Source: Takakia lepidozioides
Lineage: Eukaryota; Streptophyta; Takakiopsida; Takakiales; Takakiaceae
NCBI GenBank assembly: GCA_030704615.1
Contig: CM060734.1
Coordinates: 45,464,042-45,524,041, forward strand
Direction of reading: 5' to 3'
Length of the DNA stretch: 60,000 bases
Positions 1-10,483 of this stretch are shown piece after piece. How positions within the stretch are numbered: the first letter of the stretch is position 1; each line of letters begins with the position of its first letter. The position numbers were made by a program, and so were the translations under genes. The notes under the pieces were generated by a model. The model was not told the origin of the DNA. It searched no databases and saw only the letters and a list, made by a program, of their open reading frames with translations.

Positions 1-457
1 TAATTGTATGATTTAATTTATTAAATTAAAATATTATTAAAAAACCTCTTTAGTCATGAAGATATATATTCATGACTACATCATGGCATCGTGACATTAT
101 ATGATACGATATTCTTTCCCACGTGTAGGTCATATATGTTGTCCATGTGGACACGTGTCACATCTGGAGTGCTACATGTGTCCCTCTGACGCCTCTCCAA
201 TGGAGTCATATACTTTGTAGACATGTAGTCATATAGTTAATCATATATAAATCATATAGTTGTGACTACATCGCTCTCTGCAGCATGACTCCAGGTGCCA
301 CGCATGCAGTCACGGCTATGACTTGCAAAACGCATTCCTAAAGACTAGTCGCTATGACAGGGTTTTTTTTCACTGCAGAGTGATGTAGTCATGAACGCAT
401 GTAGGACTGAAAAAATAGTCATATGTGCAGTCATAAAAATGCTCATCTGTTGTAGTG
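1..457. mobile_element. CACTA transposon, right terminal region (element truncated by window start)
   Basis: The segment ends at 457 with a sequence whose reverse complement starts CACTACAACAGATGAGC. This is the same terminus as the complete CACTA element at 2277-12776. The 450 bp before it carry many dispersed short repeats of the type agtcatat / tagtcatg, in the manner of CACTA subterminal transposase-binding motifs, and resemble 12060-12776 over much of their length. The expected 3-bp target duplication on this side would be CAA (458-460); the left copy lies outside the window. The identity as a terminus is clear; the size of the element is unknown. Confidence 0.85.
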
Positions 458-1101
458 CAAGGATTCAATCGGTGGTCTTGGAAATTGGAAGGTCCGTAAT
501 AAAGTCCATAGACACGGATGACCATGGACCCTTGGGAATGGGTAATGATTGAAGAAGGCTGTAAGGTCGATGTCGTGGTCCCTTCACTCTAGCACACGTG
601 TCGCAAGATTTTATAAATTCTTTCACGAGTTTCCACAGCTGCGGCCACCAATAGTCTCTGGATATCAATTCCGTTGTTTTGTTGAAGCCGAAATGTCCTA
701 CAGCCGGAAGATCATGACATGTTTGAAGAATTTGAAGTTGTGTAGGTCCTGGAGGTACATAGAGAAGTCCCTTGAAATAAAGTAAGTCATTTTTTAATTC
801 GAAGTCGTTTGTAATATATGGGTTGTCTCGAGGTCGATTTAGTTGACTTCGTAGTGTCGTAGCAAAATGGTCGCTCTTTAGTGCTTTCTGAATCTCCTTT
901 ATGATTTCTGCATCGTCATAGGTGGATATGGATAACATATTCAATTGGAGATTTGCTGGTTTCAAGATGATGGATTTTTGTTGATCAAAAGCTGCATCCC
1001 CTTCTTTTGGCGCAAGATATGATCGTCGAGAAAGAGCATCTGGTTTTCCTTGAAAATGTCCGGGACGGTAGGTAATAACAAAATCAAACCTTGCTAGTGA
1101 C
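458..1101 (-). pseudogene. Chromovirus (Ty3/gypsy) pol fragment: end of RNase H linker and integrase zinc-binding region
   Basis: The minus-strand frame 965-465 encodes the H2C2 zinc-binding region of a Ty3/gypsy integrase: HDLPAVGHFGFNKT, then the WWPQLWK block, then SCDTCARVKG. It ends at the start of the integrase core with DFITDLPISKTTD and a TGA (465-467). It is collinear with 13836-14479 of the larger chromovirus copy, with scattered mismatches, so it is a second copy of the same family. On the left it is cut by the CACTA terminus at 457; on the right homology stops exactly at 1101, where an LTR begins. The same TGA is present in both copies. Confidence 0.9.
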
Positions 1102-1724
1102 TGTCAAGGACGAGAACATGACTAAACACAAACAAGAGATAAGACTAGAAGTACAAGGCTAGACAAGAAGTCAAGGTCGGCGTGGCCGAATGGACGATGA
1201 GTAAATAGGAATCAACATGATCTTTATAACAATGAACAAGAGTACAAGATATTGGAACACGACTTGAATACTGGAATGTTGGAAACTGGACTAGATTACG
1301 AGATACTAGAAACTGGGCTAGAGTACTGGAAACTGGAAACAAGAGTAGCTTGAACTAGTGTTGGCGAGACTGAAGAGTGTCCAGTCTCGCCTCCTATATA
1401 TACTGGCTACTAAGAAGCTTCCCTCAGAAGCTTATCTTATGAAGATTTCTTGCTGGAGAAGTTTCCAACATTAAACAAAGGTTTCTTGATGAGAAGCTTC
1501 TTTAAACAAAAGAGGTATCTTGATGGAGAAGTTTCCTCCAAAGAAAGCTTCCTGAATAGTTTCCCAAGTTATTCTTGGTAATTTTGTAAACTCCCGGTAA
1601 CTTGGTAAGTAATGATAAATTATGGTAGATCATAGTAAATATCGGTAAGTCATGGTAACTTCTAGTAACATGATAACTTCTGGTATTTACTCCTGGTAAG
1701 TTTCTCTGGGCTATGTCCGTGACA
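1102..1724 (-). repeat. 3' LTR of the Ty3/gypsy chromovirus (minus-strand orientation)
   Basis: Read on the minus strand, the LTR begins TGTCACGGACATAGCCC at 1724 and ends CCTTGACA at 1102, so it has canonical TG...CA ends with TGTCA/TGACA inversion. Positions about 1390-1724 match 17262-17552 (the other end of the element) closely, including the phrase around 'tggtaagtttctctgggc'. A purine-rich tract lies immediately upstream on the coding strand (1725-1738), which places this as the 3' LTR. The 5-bp left flank is GTGAC; no matching duplication is seen at the right end of the element near 17554. Confidence 0.8.
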
Positions 1725-1738
1725 TCACCCCCTCCTCT
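1725..1738 (-). other. Polypurine tract of the chromovirus
   Basis: On the minus strand this reads as a purine run (AGGAGGGGGTGA) ending directly at the LTR start TGTCACGG. That is the standard position of the plus-strand priming site of an LTR retrotransposon. Confidence 0.75.
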
Positions 1739-2276
1739 AGCACCGAGTTCCTCGAGGAGCGGTAAAATCTTGGACTTGCTTAGAGTTGGAGAAAATCCAA
1801 AATCTGGCGAATGGTACTTGTCAAGTATTCGGCTCTTCGTTCTTGACTCAAATGATTTATAGGTCCCTGCAACCATCGATAGTGTCCATCCAATACCTTG
1901 AACTTGGGACCACGCAGTGATTTGAGCATTCTGATTTTCGAAGCTGTCTTCAAACATGATTTCGTTGCCCTCTGGGTCCGAAGCCTCAACCTCCAACAGA
2001 ATTATCAGACTTCGAGTAGGCTCCACTTGCCGTCGTACGGGATTCAGACGAGGAAGTACGTGTCGCATTGGTGGCCCATCGTCTCGAGAGCGTCGGCGTG
2101 ATGTTGAAGGTCGTGAGAGTCGGAACGGCTGATCTGGTAGCTAGATAAGCGTCAACTCCAATGTATCTAGTTCCTGTGACTCCATACTGCCAATACAAGA
2201 TGCAAGAGTGTTGGAAGTGTAGTTATATATACTGATGTGTGGTGCTCCTCCCTTCTTAGCGTGTATCAGGTATATT
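1739..2276 (-). mobile_element. Chromovirus internal region between pol stop and polypurine tract (left part, separated by CACTA insertion)
   Basis: This is the stretch that should follow the gag-pol stop at 12835 when the CACTA insertion is removed (12777 joins 2276). A minus-strand open frame (2068 to 1502) runs across it and into the LTR with the phrase LLEELGARGGGDVT at the polypurine tract, but I recognise no domain, so it may be chance or a remnant. The junction with the CACTA element is marked by the duplicated ATT at 2274-2276 and 12777-12779. Confidence 0.65.
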
Positions 2277-2770
2277 CACTACAAGAGATGAGCGTTTTTA
2301 CGACTACGGCTTTGGCGGAGTCATAAAAACTGCACTAGGTAGATGATTACAAAGCGCTGAAATGGGTTGCAGTCATAGTTTTATCACTACATGACTCCGG
2401 AAAGTTAGGAAGCTTTGGTTAACATTGTTGACCATGATGATAGGGATGGTTTATATGACTAGTGTGATATGTTTGACTACACGTGGACGACGTTTCATGG
2501 AATGTTATGATTCCATGACTGGAGATGGTTTCACAGCTCTAATTATACGACTACATTGCTACACGTCTCATTTCGAAGGCAAATACACGAATGTATTCAT
2601 CTATTGGACGAGTTCATCCACATCATGACATGGCATGTAAACTTATGACTGTCTGACTGCAGATTGATTCATGACTCTATATATATGACTACATCACTAC
2701 ACGTGGCATTTTAAAGGCATTTATATGAAGACATATACATGAATGGATCCATCCATTGGATGAGCTCATC
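2277..2770. repeat. Left subterminal repeat region of the CACTA element
   Basis: This non-coding stretch has many copies of short motifs around 'atgactac' and 'tacacgt', in both orientations. The same motifs fill 1-457 and 12060-12776. This is the usual binding platform for a CACTA TnpA-type protein. Confidence 0.75.
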
Positions 2771-2796
2771 CATCCATGTTTGCCGAAATCCTATCA

Positions 2797-4259
2797 GCTT
2801 TCTATCATGTGCTCATGCAGCAAATTATACCGCTTGCTATCCGTGGGCTCATGGCAAGTGGTCCTCGCAGGGCCATTTTGCGAGTATGTCGTGTATTTAA
2901 GAAGTTGTGTGCAAAAGTGGTGAATCTTGTAGAGTATGAGGAATTGAGAACTGAAGCACTTGTCACTCTGTGTCTTATAGAGAAGGAGTTCCCACCATCA
3001 TTTTTTGATGTGATGACACATCTGGTTGTTCACCTAGTGGACGAGTTGTACTTATGCGGGCCCGTAGCATCTCGTTGGATGTACCCCATGGAGCGGGCAA
3101 TGAAAGATATGAAGGGCTACGTAAGAAACATGGCAAGGCCCGAGGGGAGCATGGCAGAAGGATACCAATTTGAAAAAGCATTGGGTTTTTGCACAGAGTT
3201 TATGGCAGGATTTGATGGAAGTGTACAAAGGGTGTGGGATGCAGATGAGGGAGAATCTGTGGAACGTGAAGTTGTGGAAGGAAGTTCTAAAGCCCAAAAA
3301 TTGAATGACCTGCGTGATATTGTACATGAGTACATCATTCAGAACCATCCTCGTTTGTCAGTCATGTTGGGGTAAGAAATCTACTTCATTGACATTCAGG
3401 TTTCCAAGTTTTAGTCATTTCTCATTAGTTGGCATATGGCGTCTTTTCATATCTCCCACGCCACCTCTGTCAATCTCTTGGCTGACCCTCGCATTGTGAC
3501 AGGATATATGAAGCAGAGTCCACACGGATAGAAGCCAGACGACGCTTGTTTCGTGAGGAACAAGGGCTGGAAGGCATGAGCAATCCCACGACAATTCAGT
3601 ACCCTCCTGATTTGCATCCATGTCCTCCATTTGCTGTTTGGCTCCCTTAAGGTGTACGGGATCATCTCTCAATTCAATCAGATGGGCTTGATCCTACAAC
3701 ACGTGAGGAATTACTGGATCTTTCAAGGCCTCCATCATTTACTACCCTGTCATTCAAGAGTATGACAGCGTATGGTAACCATTACAGGGTTACATCCCCC
3801 GGCATGAACACAATAAGTATGGCGTCTTTTGATTGTGGAGTCTCATTTGTTTTCCAACACCAGCCCATTACCAACAATTCAGGCAATGACATGGAGGAAC
3901 CTACAAGATATCAGGGTCTTATAAGGGAGATTTTGCAAATTGACTATGGCCAAACACAGCCTATAGTGTTTTTGTGTTCGTGGGTACGGGCGCATCGCGT
4001 GGGTCGTCAACCTATGTCAATGAAGCAGGATGATGCTGGCTTCACACTGGTCAATTTTAACCGTATGCTTCCACCTTCTGAGCAACCTTTTGTGTTTCCT
4101 GGCCATGTTGATCAAGTGTTTTTTTCTGATTGTGTGAAGGAGCCGGGGTGGAAAGCCGTCCTGGAGAAGAGCCCCCGAGCACGTAGAGTGGTCTGCGACA
4201 TATCAATTGATAATGATGATGTGGTGGAAGTGGAAGGATTGTTAGCCCCACAAAGCTAA
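2797..4259 (+). pseudogene. CACTA transposase C-terminal half: DUF4218 and DUF4216 domains
   Basis: The first exon (about 2797-3369) encodes a DUF4218 domain: YHVLMQQIIPLAIRG, then LVVHLVDELYLCGPVASRW with MYPMER, then KGYVRNMARPEGSMAEGY. A good donor GTAAGAAA follows the codons for SVMLG, and an acceptor precedes 3504. The second exon contains DUF4216: YQGLIREILQIDYG, GFTLVNFNRM, QVFFSDC. Splicing is in phase, but an in-frame TAA interrupts exon 2 at 3648-3650. After the stop at 4257-4259 another frame encodes an acidic tail ending near 4445, so the 3' end may be frameshifted. In normal CACTA transposases these domains follow TNP2 on the same strand; here TNP2 is on the opposite strand. Confidence 0.85.
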
Positions 4260-4794
4260 AGGAGACTCTGGCCCAACATGCAACCGAGCGGTACCGGTTA
4301 CTCCAGAGCAGGTGGCCTCCTTGTACCTCTGAGCACCCCGTATACGTGGTGATGATGTTCAGCCAACCCTTGGACAAGATCAAGTCTGTGATGAAGAAAG
4401 TGATACATGCAGTGACCCAGACATAGATGAGGATGATGAAGATTAGATATGCTAGATTTGTGCACTCCAGTTATAGACCATGCATGATAGTTTAAGGTGG
4501 TAACACTCCCTTCGCATTCCCATTAAGATATCATGCTTGGATAGTGGATTTTATGATCAATTATGGAGTGCTTTCCTTTCAGCACCCTTTATTCATTTGT
4601 TGTTGCAATTGGCTTTGGACCAACCCGTGCTAGTACCATTGCCATGGATTCAGCACACGCCACGAAAGGCCATCCAGACCATCCTCTGGAAATGCTCCAA
4701 TGTTGTTTCAAACATCTCCACATTGCAATGGATACAACACTGGCATTAGATGAGTGAAAGTGAGACTAGACCTCCAGCCAGCCGGCTTTCCCAC

Positions 4795-4960
4795 ATCAAA
4801 TTGAAGGGCATCTATAGAGGATAGATACCGGCTGTTGCCTTCTCAATGTCTTTCCAATCACCTCTGCAATCAACTGGGGTATAAGATCCTTCAAATCACA
4901 AGTTTGAGCATCACGCACAAGCCACTTACGGGGATTGAGTTTCCAATGCGACATTGGTCT
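4795..4960 (-). pseudogene. Captured eS1 (RPS3a) fragment, left tandem copy
   Basis: The minus-strand frame gives WKLNPRKWLVRDAQTCDLKD, then LIPQLIAEVIGK, then a frameshifted end. The order and spacing match the better copy at 6313-6515, so it is a diverged duplicate of the same capture. Confidence 0.65.
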
Positions 4961-5527
4961 TTTATTGATAGCATTGTTGTAAAATACATGGACCAACATG
5001 GTCATTTTTGGGAATGACATATAGTACACTTTCATGTACTATGTAAGCATGCAACTATGTACCAGTGACGTGGCTTGTTCGCCACTTAACATGTTTGCCC
5101 ATTCAGCCATCTCCACATTGCCATGGATTTTGCATGCTGGCTTGTGAGGCCATCCACACCATCCTCTGGAAATGCTATCATGGGGTTTCAGCTATGTCCA
5201 CATTTCCCTGGATTATGCCTGCACGAAGCAAGGCCAATTGCATTCAGCACCCTCCACTTTATTATAGTATTGCAACAACATTCAAAGCACTTCAATTTGT
5301 ATCCATCGAGAACATCTAGGCTAGAAAAAGACATTGTTGTAGCAGAACTTAGGAAAGTACTTCTCCCCTTCCACTACACACGTGAAATGAAAGAAGCCAA
5401 CCAATAGCATACCAGCCAAGAAAATATGAAACCAGCCAAGAAAAGAGCCAATATATGCAGTGAAGGTCGACACTAAATGAAACTTATCCAACACTTACAT
5501 TAGAGGAGGGAAGCTGAGTTTTACCTC

Positions 5528-5662
5528 CATAAGCTTGCCCACATCAAATTTGGGAGCTTTCAGAATTTTTCCTTTCCGGTTGAATGAACTTGGCTACAAG
5601 ATCCTTCAAATCACAAGTTTGAGCTTCACACACTATGAATTTATAGTGATTGAGCTTCCAAT
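5528..5662 (-). pseudogene. Captured eS1 (RPS3a) fragment, middle tandem copy
   Basis: The nucleotide sequence parallels the 6313-6515 copy: the polar stretch encoding TCDLK.LV.KF and the 'cccacatcaa...gggagctttca' end encoding the KAP..DVGK region are both present. An internal deletion removes the IGKDIEK portion. It is one of three copies carried by the tandem repeat. Confidence 0.65.
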
Positions 5663-5814
5663 GCAAACCAGAAGTCTTATTTTAATAGCATTGTTGTAAA
5701 ACACATGGACCAACAATGACAGTCTCTGGAATGACATATAGTACAGTTTCATGTAGTATGTCGCACACAACTATGTACCAGTGACGTGGCTTCTTTGCCA
5801 CTTTCCTCCTTTGC

Positions 5815-5945
5815 CCATTCAGCCATCTCCACATTGCCATGGACTCTGCATGCACCACGCAAGGCCATCCACACCATCCTCTGGAAATGCTATAATCAGC
5901 CATCTCCACATTGCAATGGATTCTGTCCGCACCAAGCAAGGCCTA
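5815..5945 (-). pseudogene. Captured PPR-protein E-motif fragments (two adjacent copies)
   Basis: On the minus strand about 5895-5823 reads VWMALRGACRVHGNVEMAE. About 5945-5897 reads ALLGADRIHCNVEMA. Both match the hallmark of PPR E motifs, as in VWGALLGACRIHGDVERAE of the genuine PPR-DYW gene at 59.7 kb in this window. Further diverged copies occur at about 4637-4700 (VWMAFRGVC, stop, IHGN), 5115-5180 (ACKIHGNV after a frameshift) and 5199-5240. They are short, repeated and disrupted, so they are fragments rather than a gene. Confidence 0.65.
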
Positions 5946-6312
5946 CTGCATTCAGCAACCTCCACTTTATTATGGTATTGCAGCAACATTGAAAGCACTT
6001 CAATTAATATCCAACAAGAACATATAGGCTGGAAAACAAAAATTATTGTAGTAGAACTTACGTTCGTACTCCTCCCCTTCCACTACACACGGGAAATTTA
6101 ACCCTTGGTACCTCACATGCTCCCCTTCAAGCTCTTCCAACTAACCAACATGTCGCTCTATCTTTGCTCCCACCTCCTCACTGTATGTGATCCCCATGAA
6201 AACAGCCAAGCAACAAGATACCAGCCTAGAAAGCCAATGTATGCAGTGAACGTCGACACTAAACTGAAACTTATCCAGCACTTAAATTAGAGGAGAGAAG
6301 CGAGTTCTACCT

Positions 6313-6515
6313 CCATAAGCTTGCCCACATCAACTCTAGGAGCTTTCATAATATTTACTTTGTGGATGAAGGTGTTCTGTATATGATACATACTGGTTGA
6401 TATCTTCTCAATGTCTTTTCCAATCACCTCTGGAATGAACTTGGCTACAAGAACCTTCAAATCACAAGTTTGAACTTCATGCACAATGATCTCCCTCATC
6501 TTCCACCGAAGCAAG
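6313..6515 (-). pseudogene. Captured fragment of 40S ribosomal protein eS1 (RPS3a), best copy
   Basis: The minus-strand frame reads [20 protein letters not shown], then [14 protein letters not shown], then [14 protein letters not shown] and DVGKLMEV. This matches the C-terminal part of eS1 (family pattern: RxMxEIM..E....DLK.LV.KFIPE.IGK.IEKA, then VF.RKVK.LKAPKFDLGKLME.HG). After LMEV the match stops at a GT (GTAGAACT), which looks like the original splice donor. It is therefore a genomic, intron-bearing capture rather than a processed copy. The protein is a small-subunit component; this piece has no start and cannot be functional. Confidence 0.82.
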
Positions 6516-6540
6516 CCGTGACATGGTAACACTACTTACA

Positions 6541-7633
6541 TCAGGCTGCATATCGCGAAACTGGTGAAGGACCTGCATGGAAATACTGGCTGCATACAAT
6601 GTTTTGCAGTGTTCCTGACAAGCAACCACCATTGCAACCGTCATGTTCTATGGATTTTTTTTTCCTCTCTCTCTCTCTCTCTTTCCCACTCACACATGAA
6701 CCTCAGAAATGGACATCAGAGACCTGAAATGCCTTCATTATCCCCAAAAACTATTGGCTGGTGTACTTGAGGTTCTATTTCTTTCAGAGACCACCATTCA
6801 ACTTCTAAGAATTGCATCATTTTGTCGAAGAGCCCTAGAAATTGTCTAACATTTTTGAAATTGTGCGTAACAAGTGCGCTTAATGTGGTTGGGTCGCTTC
6901 TTTGTGAAGCCAATGCAGAAAATCCGCAACATGTAATTGTCTATTGTTTTCACATCCACATGTGACTCTATCAGACTCTACCATTTCCGCACCAGCCTCC
7001 ATCAACTTGTCTGTGGTGAAATTTATTCCCTGCACCAATCCCAAGTGAATTTACAACACGACCTTTAACCCTGACAACAAAAAAAACTCACTTTAGAGTG
7101 CCAAAAGACACAGATTTACCTGAGAATAAGCACTTCAATTTCGCTATGATGTACCGAGTGATAAAAGCCCCATACTAGAAGCAGCACTGCACCCACTTAA
7201 AATGAGAGTAATCTAAAAGTTAGTGAGGACATTGCAACCCTGCACATTCTTGATGAAGCCAGTTTGGCAATTCGCAGAGAGAACACATATACTGGCGGCC
7301 AGCTTCAACCTTTCCTTTGTAATATCTTCCATTATTTGACCGGCCAACCTGTGATGACGACAATGCTACCCATATCCTAACAGCATTGCATTCGAAAAGA
7401 ATTCCCAAAATCAAGATCATGAGGGGAAATGTGAAGTTCCCTTTGGAACCTTCCACATAGAATGAAGGGTTTGACAGCGAAATAAGGACAAAAAGGGGGA
7501 GGAAGATGCAAGTTCCGATTGGGATTTCGCATCGGGCCTGTAGCTTCATGATGGTAATTGGTTATAACTGCTAATGGAAGAGATGTAGACTTGGCAACAG
7601 ATATTTAAACGTTTCGATTATAACTTACCAATC
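6541..7633. other. CACTA internal region without recognised gene
   Basis: Minus-strand frames at 6913-6716 (65 codons) and 7549-7220 (109 codons, hydrophobic start) are open but resemble nothing I know. There is a CT-microsatellite at about 6666-6690. No RNA gene or clear promoter is visible. It may be further captured host sequence. Confidence 0.4.
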
Positions 7634-7752
7634 TGACACCAGATATTTTTTGTAAATCCTATCGAACTCTCCCTTCGAATTCGCATCGTCGATGCTTCCA
7701 TACATGTCCATGAAGGCAGCGTTCCAAATTTCTTCAAGTAGATGCAGTTCTC
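7634..7752 (-). pseudogene. Isolated exon of unrecognised gene (captured?)
   Basis: On the minus strand an acceptor (...atatcacag) is followed by an open stretch encoding ELHLLEEIWNAAFMDMYG, then SIDDANSKGEFDRIYKKYL, then VSD. It ends at a consensus donor GTAAGT. The composition and paired splice signals look like a real exon. I cannot assign it to a family, and no continuation exon is obvious on either side. It may belong to the element's own gene or be a captured host exon. Confidence 0.45.
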
Positions 7753-7973
7753 GCCTGTGATATGATCACCATGCTATCCTGCGATCATCGCATTTGAAGA
7801 CACGACCCGTCATTCAGCCATACTGTCGCACATTCCCTCTCTGCAAACTCCACATTCCAAATGGCATCATCTGAAGACTCTCACTTTACAGACTCAATGA
7901 AGAATGCGACTTAGTGCTGTACGGTAACTACAAAATGCTTGAGCTATATCAAACCAATAGGAAACTAACACAT

Positions 7974-10433
7974 GTACTGTGATTTCATGCCAGACAATTT
8001 CTTCTTCACCACATGCTTTTTGAAAGCTGATGCGTAGCCTGTTCGCATTTTCAAGTTCTGCACAATCTCCAGAAAGACTTGTAACTCAGCCTCAGTGAGG
8101 ACATAAGGGGCAGGAGGCATAATTAACGTATCTGCTCTATCAGGATCACGTTGTAGCCACAATTCCGGGCGCATCCCAAGTAGCTCCAAATCACGGCGAA
8201 CTTTCAATGTGTCTTTCTCACCAAAGATAGTTTTAATAATATTTTCAGCCAAGTTCTTCTCGCAATGCATTGCGTCAAACGTGTGGTGGATGAGGAGACC
8301 CTACAAAATGAACACATAAGCAATTGAGCATTTACTCATCACAATTTAAACAGAAAACGCAAAAATGTACACATCCAATTTAAAGGCCATGAAGGAATTA
8401 CCTCCCAATAAGGTAAGACATATAAAATTGACAATCGCTTAACTCCATGAGTTTTTGCTGGGTCTGTCCTGCTATCTGGCGTCCCTCCGTTTTCCACCCA
8501 TGTAGTGCGAGCTATTGCAAGCTCCTTGATTTGTGTTCCAGTATGCGTTTTTGAATGAGTTCCATGCTCAGTAGCGCCATTGAACATTCTTGACCTTCTA
8601 TATGGATGATTGCGGGCCAGAAATCTTCGGTGGCCTAGGAAACCAGTTTTCCCACATGTGTGTAACTGCTGTGAAGTCACACCGGGTCCACAAGCTGGAC
8701 AACCAGCATAACCTTTCGTCACTTGACCTGAGAGCAAGCCATATGCAGGGTAGTCATGGATTGACCACATCAACCCTGCCCTCAGTGTGAATTCGTGTTG
8801 ACCACGAGGACGGGAAACATCATGAGCTGCAATCCCTCTCCATAGTTCCAGTAGCTCTTCCACTAGGGGCATCAGGTAAACATCTACGTTGTCCGAGGTA
8901 ACAGACTTTTTGGTCATTAACCACGGAGGCAGATTGTAATTGACCAAGAGAACGGGCCATGTGCTCCAACTGGTGGATTGAGCTCCATAGGGATTTACAC
9001 CGTCTAAGGCCAATCCAAATTGAAGAGATCGTGGCTTTGCAGCAAAATCCTCAAATGTGGTGTCAATGTGTCTCCATGATTTGCTATCAGCTGGATGTCG
9101 AACCAACCCATCCTGGCTCTTATGTCTGTCATGCCATGTCATGAGGTTAGCGATTGATTTACATCGGTACATACGTTTCAACCTTGGAATGACAGGGAAG
9201 TGTCGCAATACTTTCTTGGGCACACTTCCACGACCTGGAATGTAACGGGAACTGCGGCACACTAGGCAAATGTCTACATTCTCATACTCCCCACGGAAGA
9301 GTACACAACCACGCTCACAGGCATGAATCATGGTGTACTGCAATCCTATCTTGGCAATCATGGTTTTTGCTTCATAGTGAGTTTTCGGCAATGAATTCTC
9401 TTTAGGCAAAAAACTCTTACGCAACAATCCCAGAAGCTCATCCACAAATGCATTGGTGCACTTGTGGGTAGTGCATGCATTCAGCAACGTCAAAGTTGCT
9501 TGCAGACGACTGATCAAACACCCTTCAAAAAGTGGACATTGCGACTGTCGGAAGAGTTTATCATACTCAGGATCAACGTGCAGGTGAGCATTCTCATCAA
9601 ATTCATTGTCTCCAGAATCGTCGAGGTCATCGTCATGATCGACAAATGTGTGATCGGTTCCACCATGAATGGGGTCCTCTCTGTTTGCATCTACAAAGAT
9701 TAACGCTTCTTGCAATGCACGCTGGATTTTTACCTCCAATCCACCACCCTCATCTGCGTTCTCTGTGACATTGGGCTCCCGCTGTGCCGCAGGGCCTTCA
9801 TCTTCATCATCTGAATATTCACATCCTTGCACCCCAATAGTCATCTTGTGAGTGGACCAACAACGATGTGACACTTGTTCATATTATGACATGGGAGGCA
9901 CGGTGACGTTGGAGTGATGCAGTCATATTTACGTATGTATCTTATGAATATACACCCAATCAAAACACGACATTTGTAGCCATTGAAGTCTTAGTTGCAG
10001 TCATTTAGTTAGACATATATGACTACATGACTACACATGACCAATGAAAACACGACATGTGCATTAATTAAAGTGATAACGGAAGTGACGTAGTCATAGT
10101 CACGTCTGTATCTTATGACTTCTTGACTACAATCACCCAACGAAATGTCGACATGTGGAGAAGAGGATCGTTGCATTCAAAATTCAAACTAAAGTGCTGA
10201 AGGGAAAGTGACGATCGTACCGGAAGAGAATAGCGTTGGAGAAGATGATCCCTCCCGTGTATCATGTAATGATTCCTCAATGTTTCCAACAACAGTAGTT
10301 TTCCTCCATGACACTCATCGCAGTTGCATAGCATTTTTGTATGCCCATTCCTTGTGGCATAAGCTTCTTCCATTCGCCATAGACGGTCATCTATTCTACG
10401 CCTACGCATCCGGTCGCCACCTGCACTGTACAT
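7974..10433 (-). pseudogene. CACTA transposase N-terminal half (TNP2 family)
   Basis: There are three exons on the minus strand. Exon 1 (10433 to about 10170) has a start codon and a zinc-ribbon-like CNCDECHGG...LRNHYMIHGRD, typical of the TNP2 N-terminus. Exon 2 (9874-8402) carries an acidic linker, then CLVCRSSRYIPG, PRLKRMYRCKSIA, the DGVNPYG block, YLMPLVEELLELW and CPACG. It ends at LPYWE before donor GTAATT. Exon 3 (8300-7974) continues in phase: GLLIHHTFDAMHCEKNLAEN, then LPPAPY-type MPPAPYVLTEAE, ending KLSGMKSQ. The DUF4218 half that should follow lies at 2797 on the other strand. The protein catalyses cut-and-paste transposition in intact relatives. Confidence 0.88.
9885..10170. repeat. 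CACTA subterminal-type repeats in an internal position
   Basis: The sequence has the same motifs as the element's ends (gcagtcat, atatgactacatgactacac, cgtagtcatagtcacgt, aaacacgacat). It lies between TNP2 exon 1 and exon 2, where it would be intronic. The motif density is clearly above that of the surrounding DNA. Confidence 0.6.
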
Positions 10434-10483
10434 GCTTTGAACGTCACCCCTTCCCTCCAGCCCACACTAAGTTGGTTTTCTAG

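Larger units (their letters stand above)
4590..6540 (-). repeat. Tandem repeat (about 0.7-kb units, ~2.5 copies) inside the CACTA element, built from captured host gene pieces
   Basis: Landmarks recur in order. The phrase 'tccttcaaatcacaagtttga' region is at about 4890, 5605 and 6455. 'gcattgttgtaaaa.acatggacc' is at 4971 and 5689. 'actatgtaccagtgacgtggctt' is at 5053 and 5770. 'tatgcagtgaa.gtcgacacta' is at 5454 and 6240. Units are therefore 720-790 bp. On the minus strand the units carry ribosomal protein eS1-like and PPR E-motif-like coding fragments (separate entries). No complete gene survives. Confidence 0.8.

Noticed and set aside
549-785. Plus-strand frame opposite the integrase fragment
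   Set aside because: Shadow of the minus-strand pol sequence; the minus strand has the conserved motifs.
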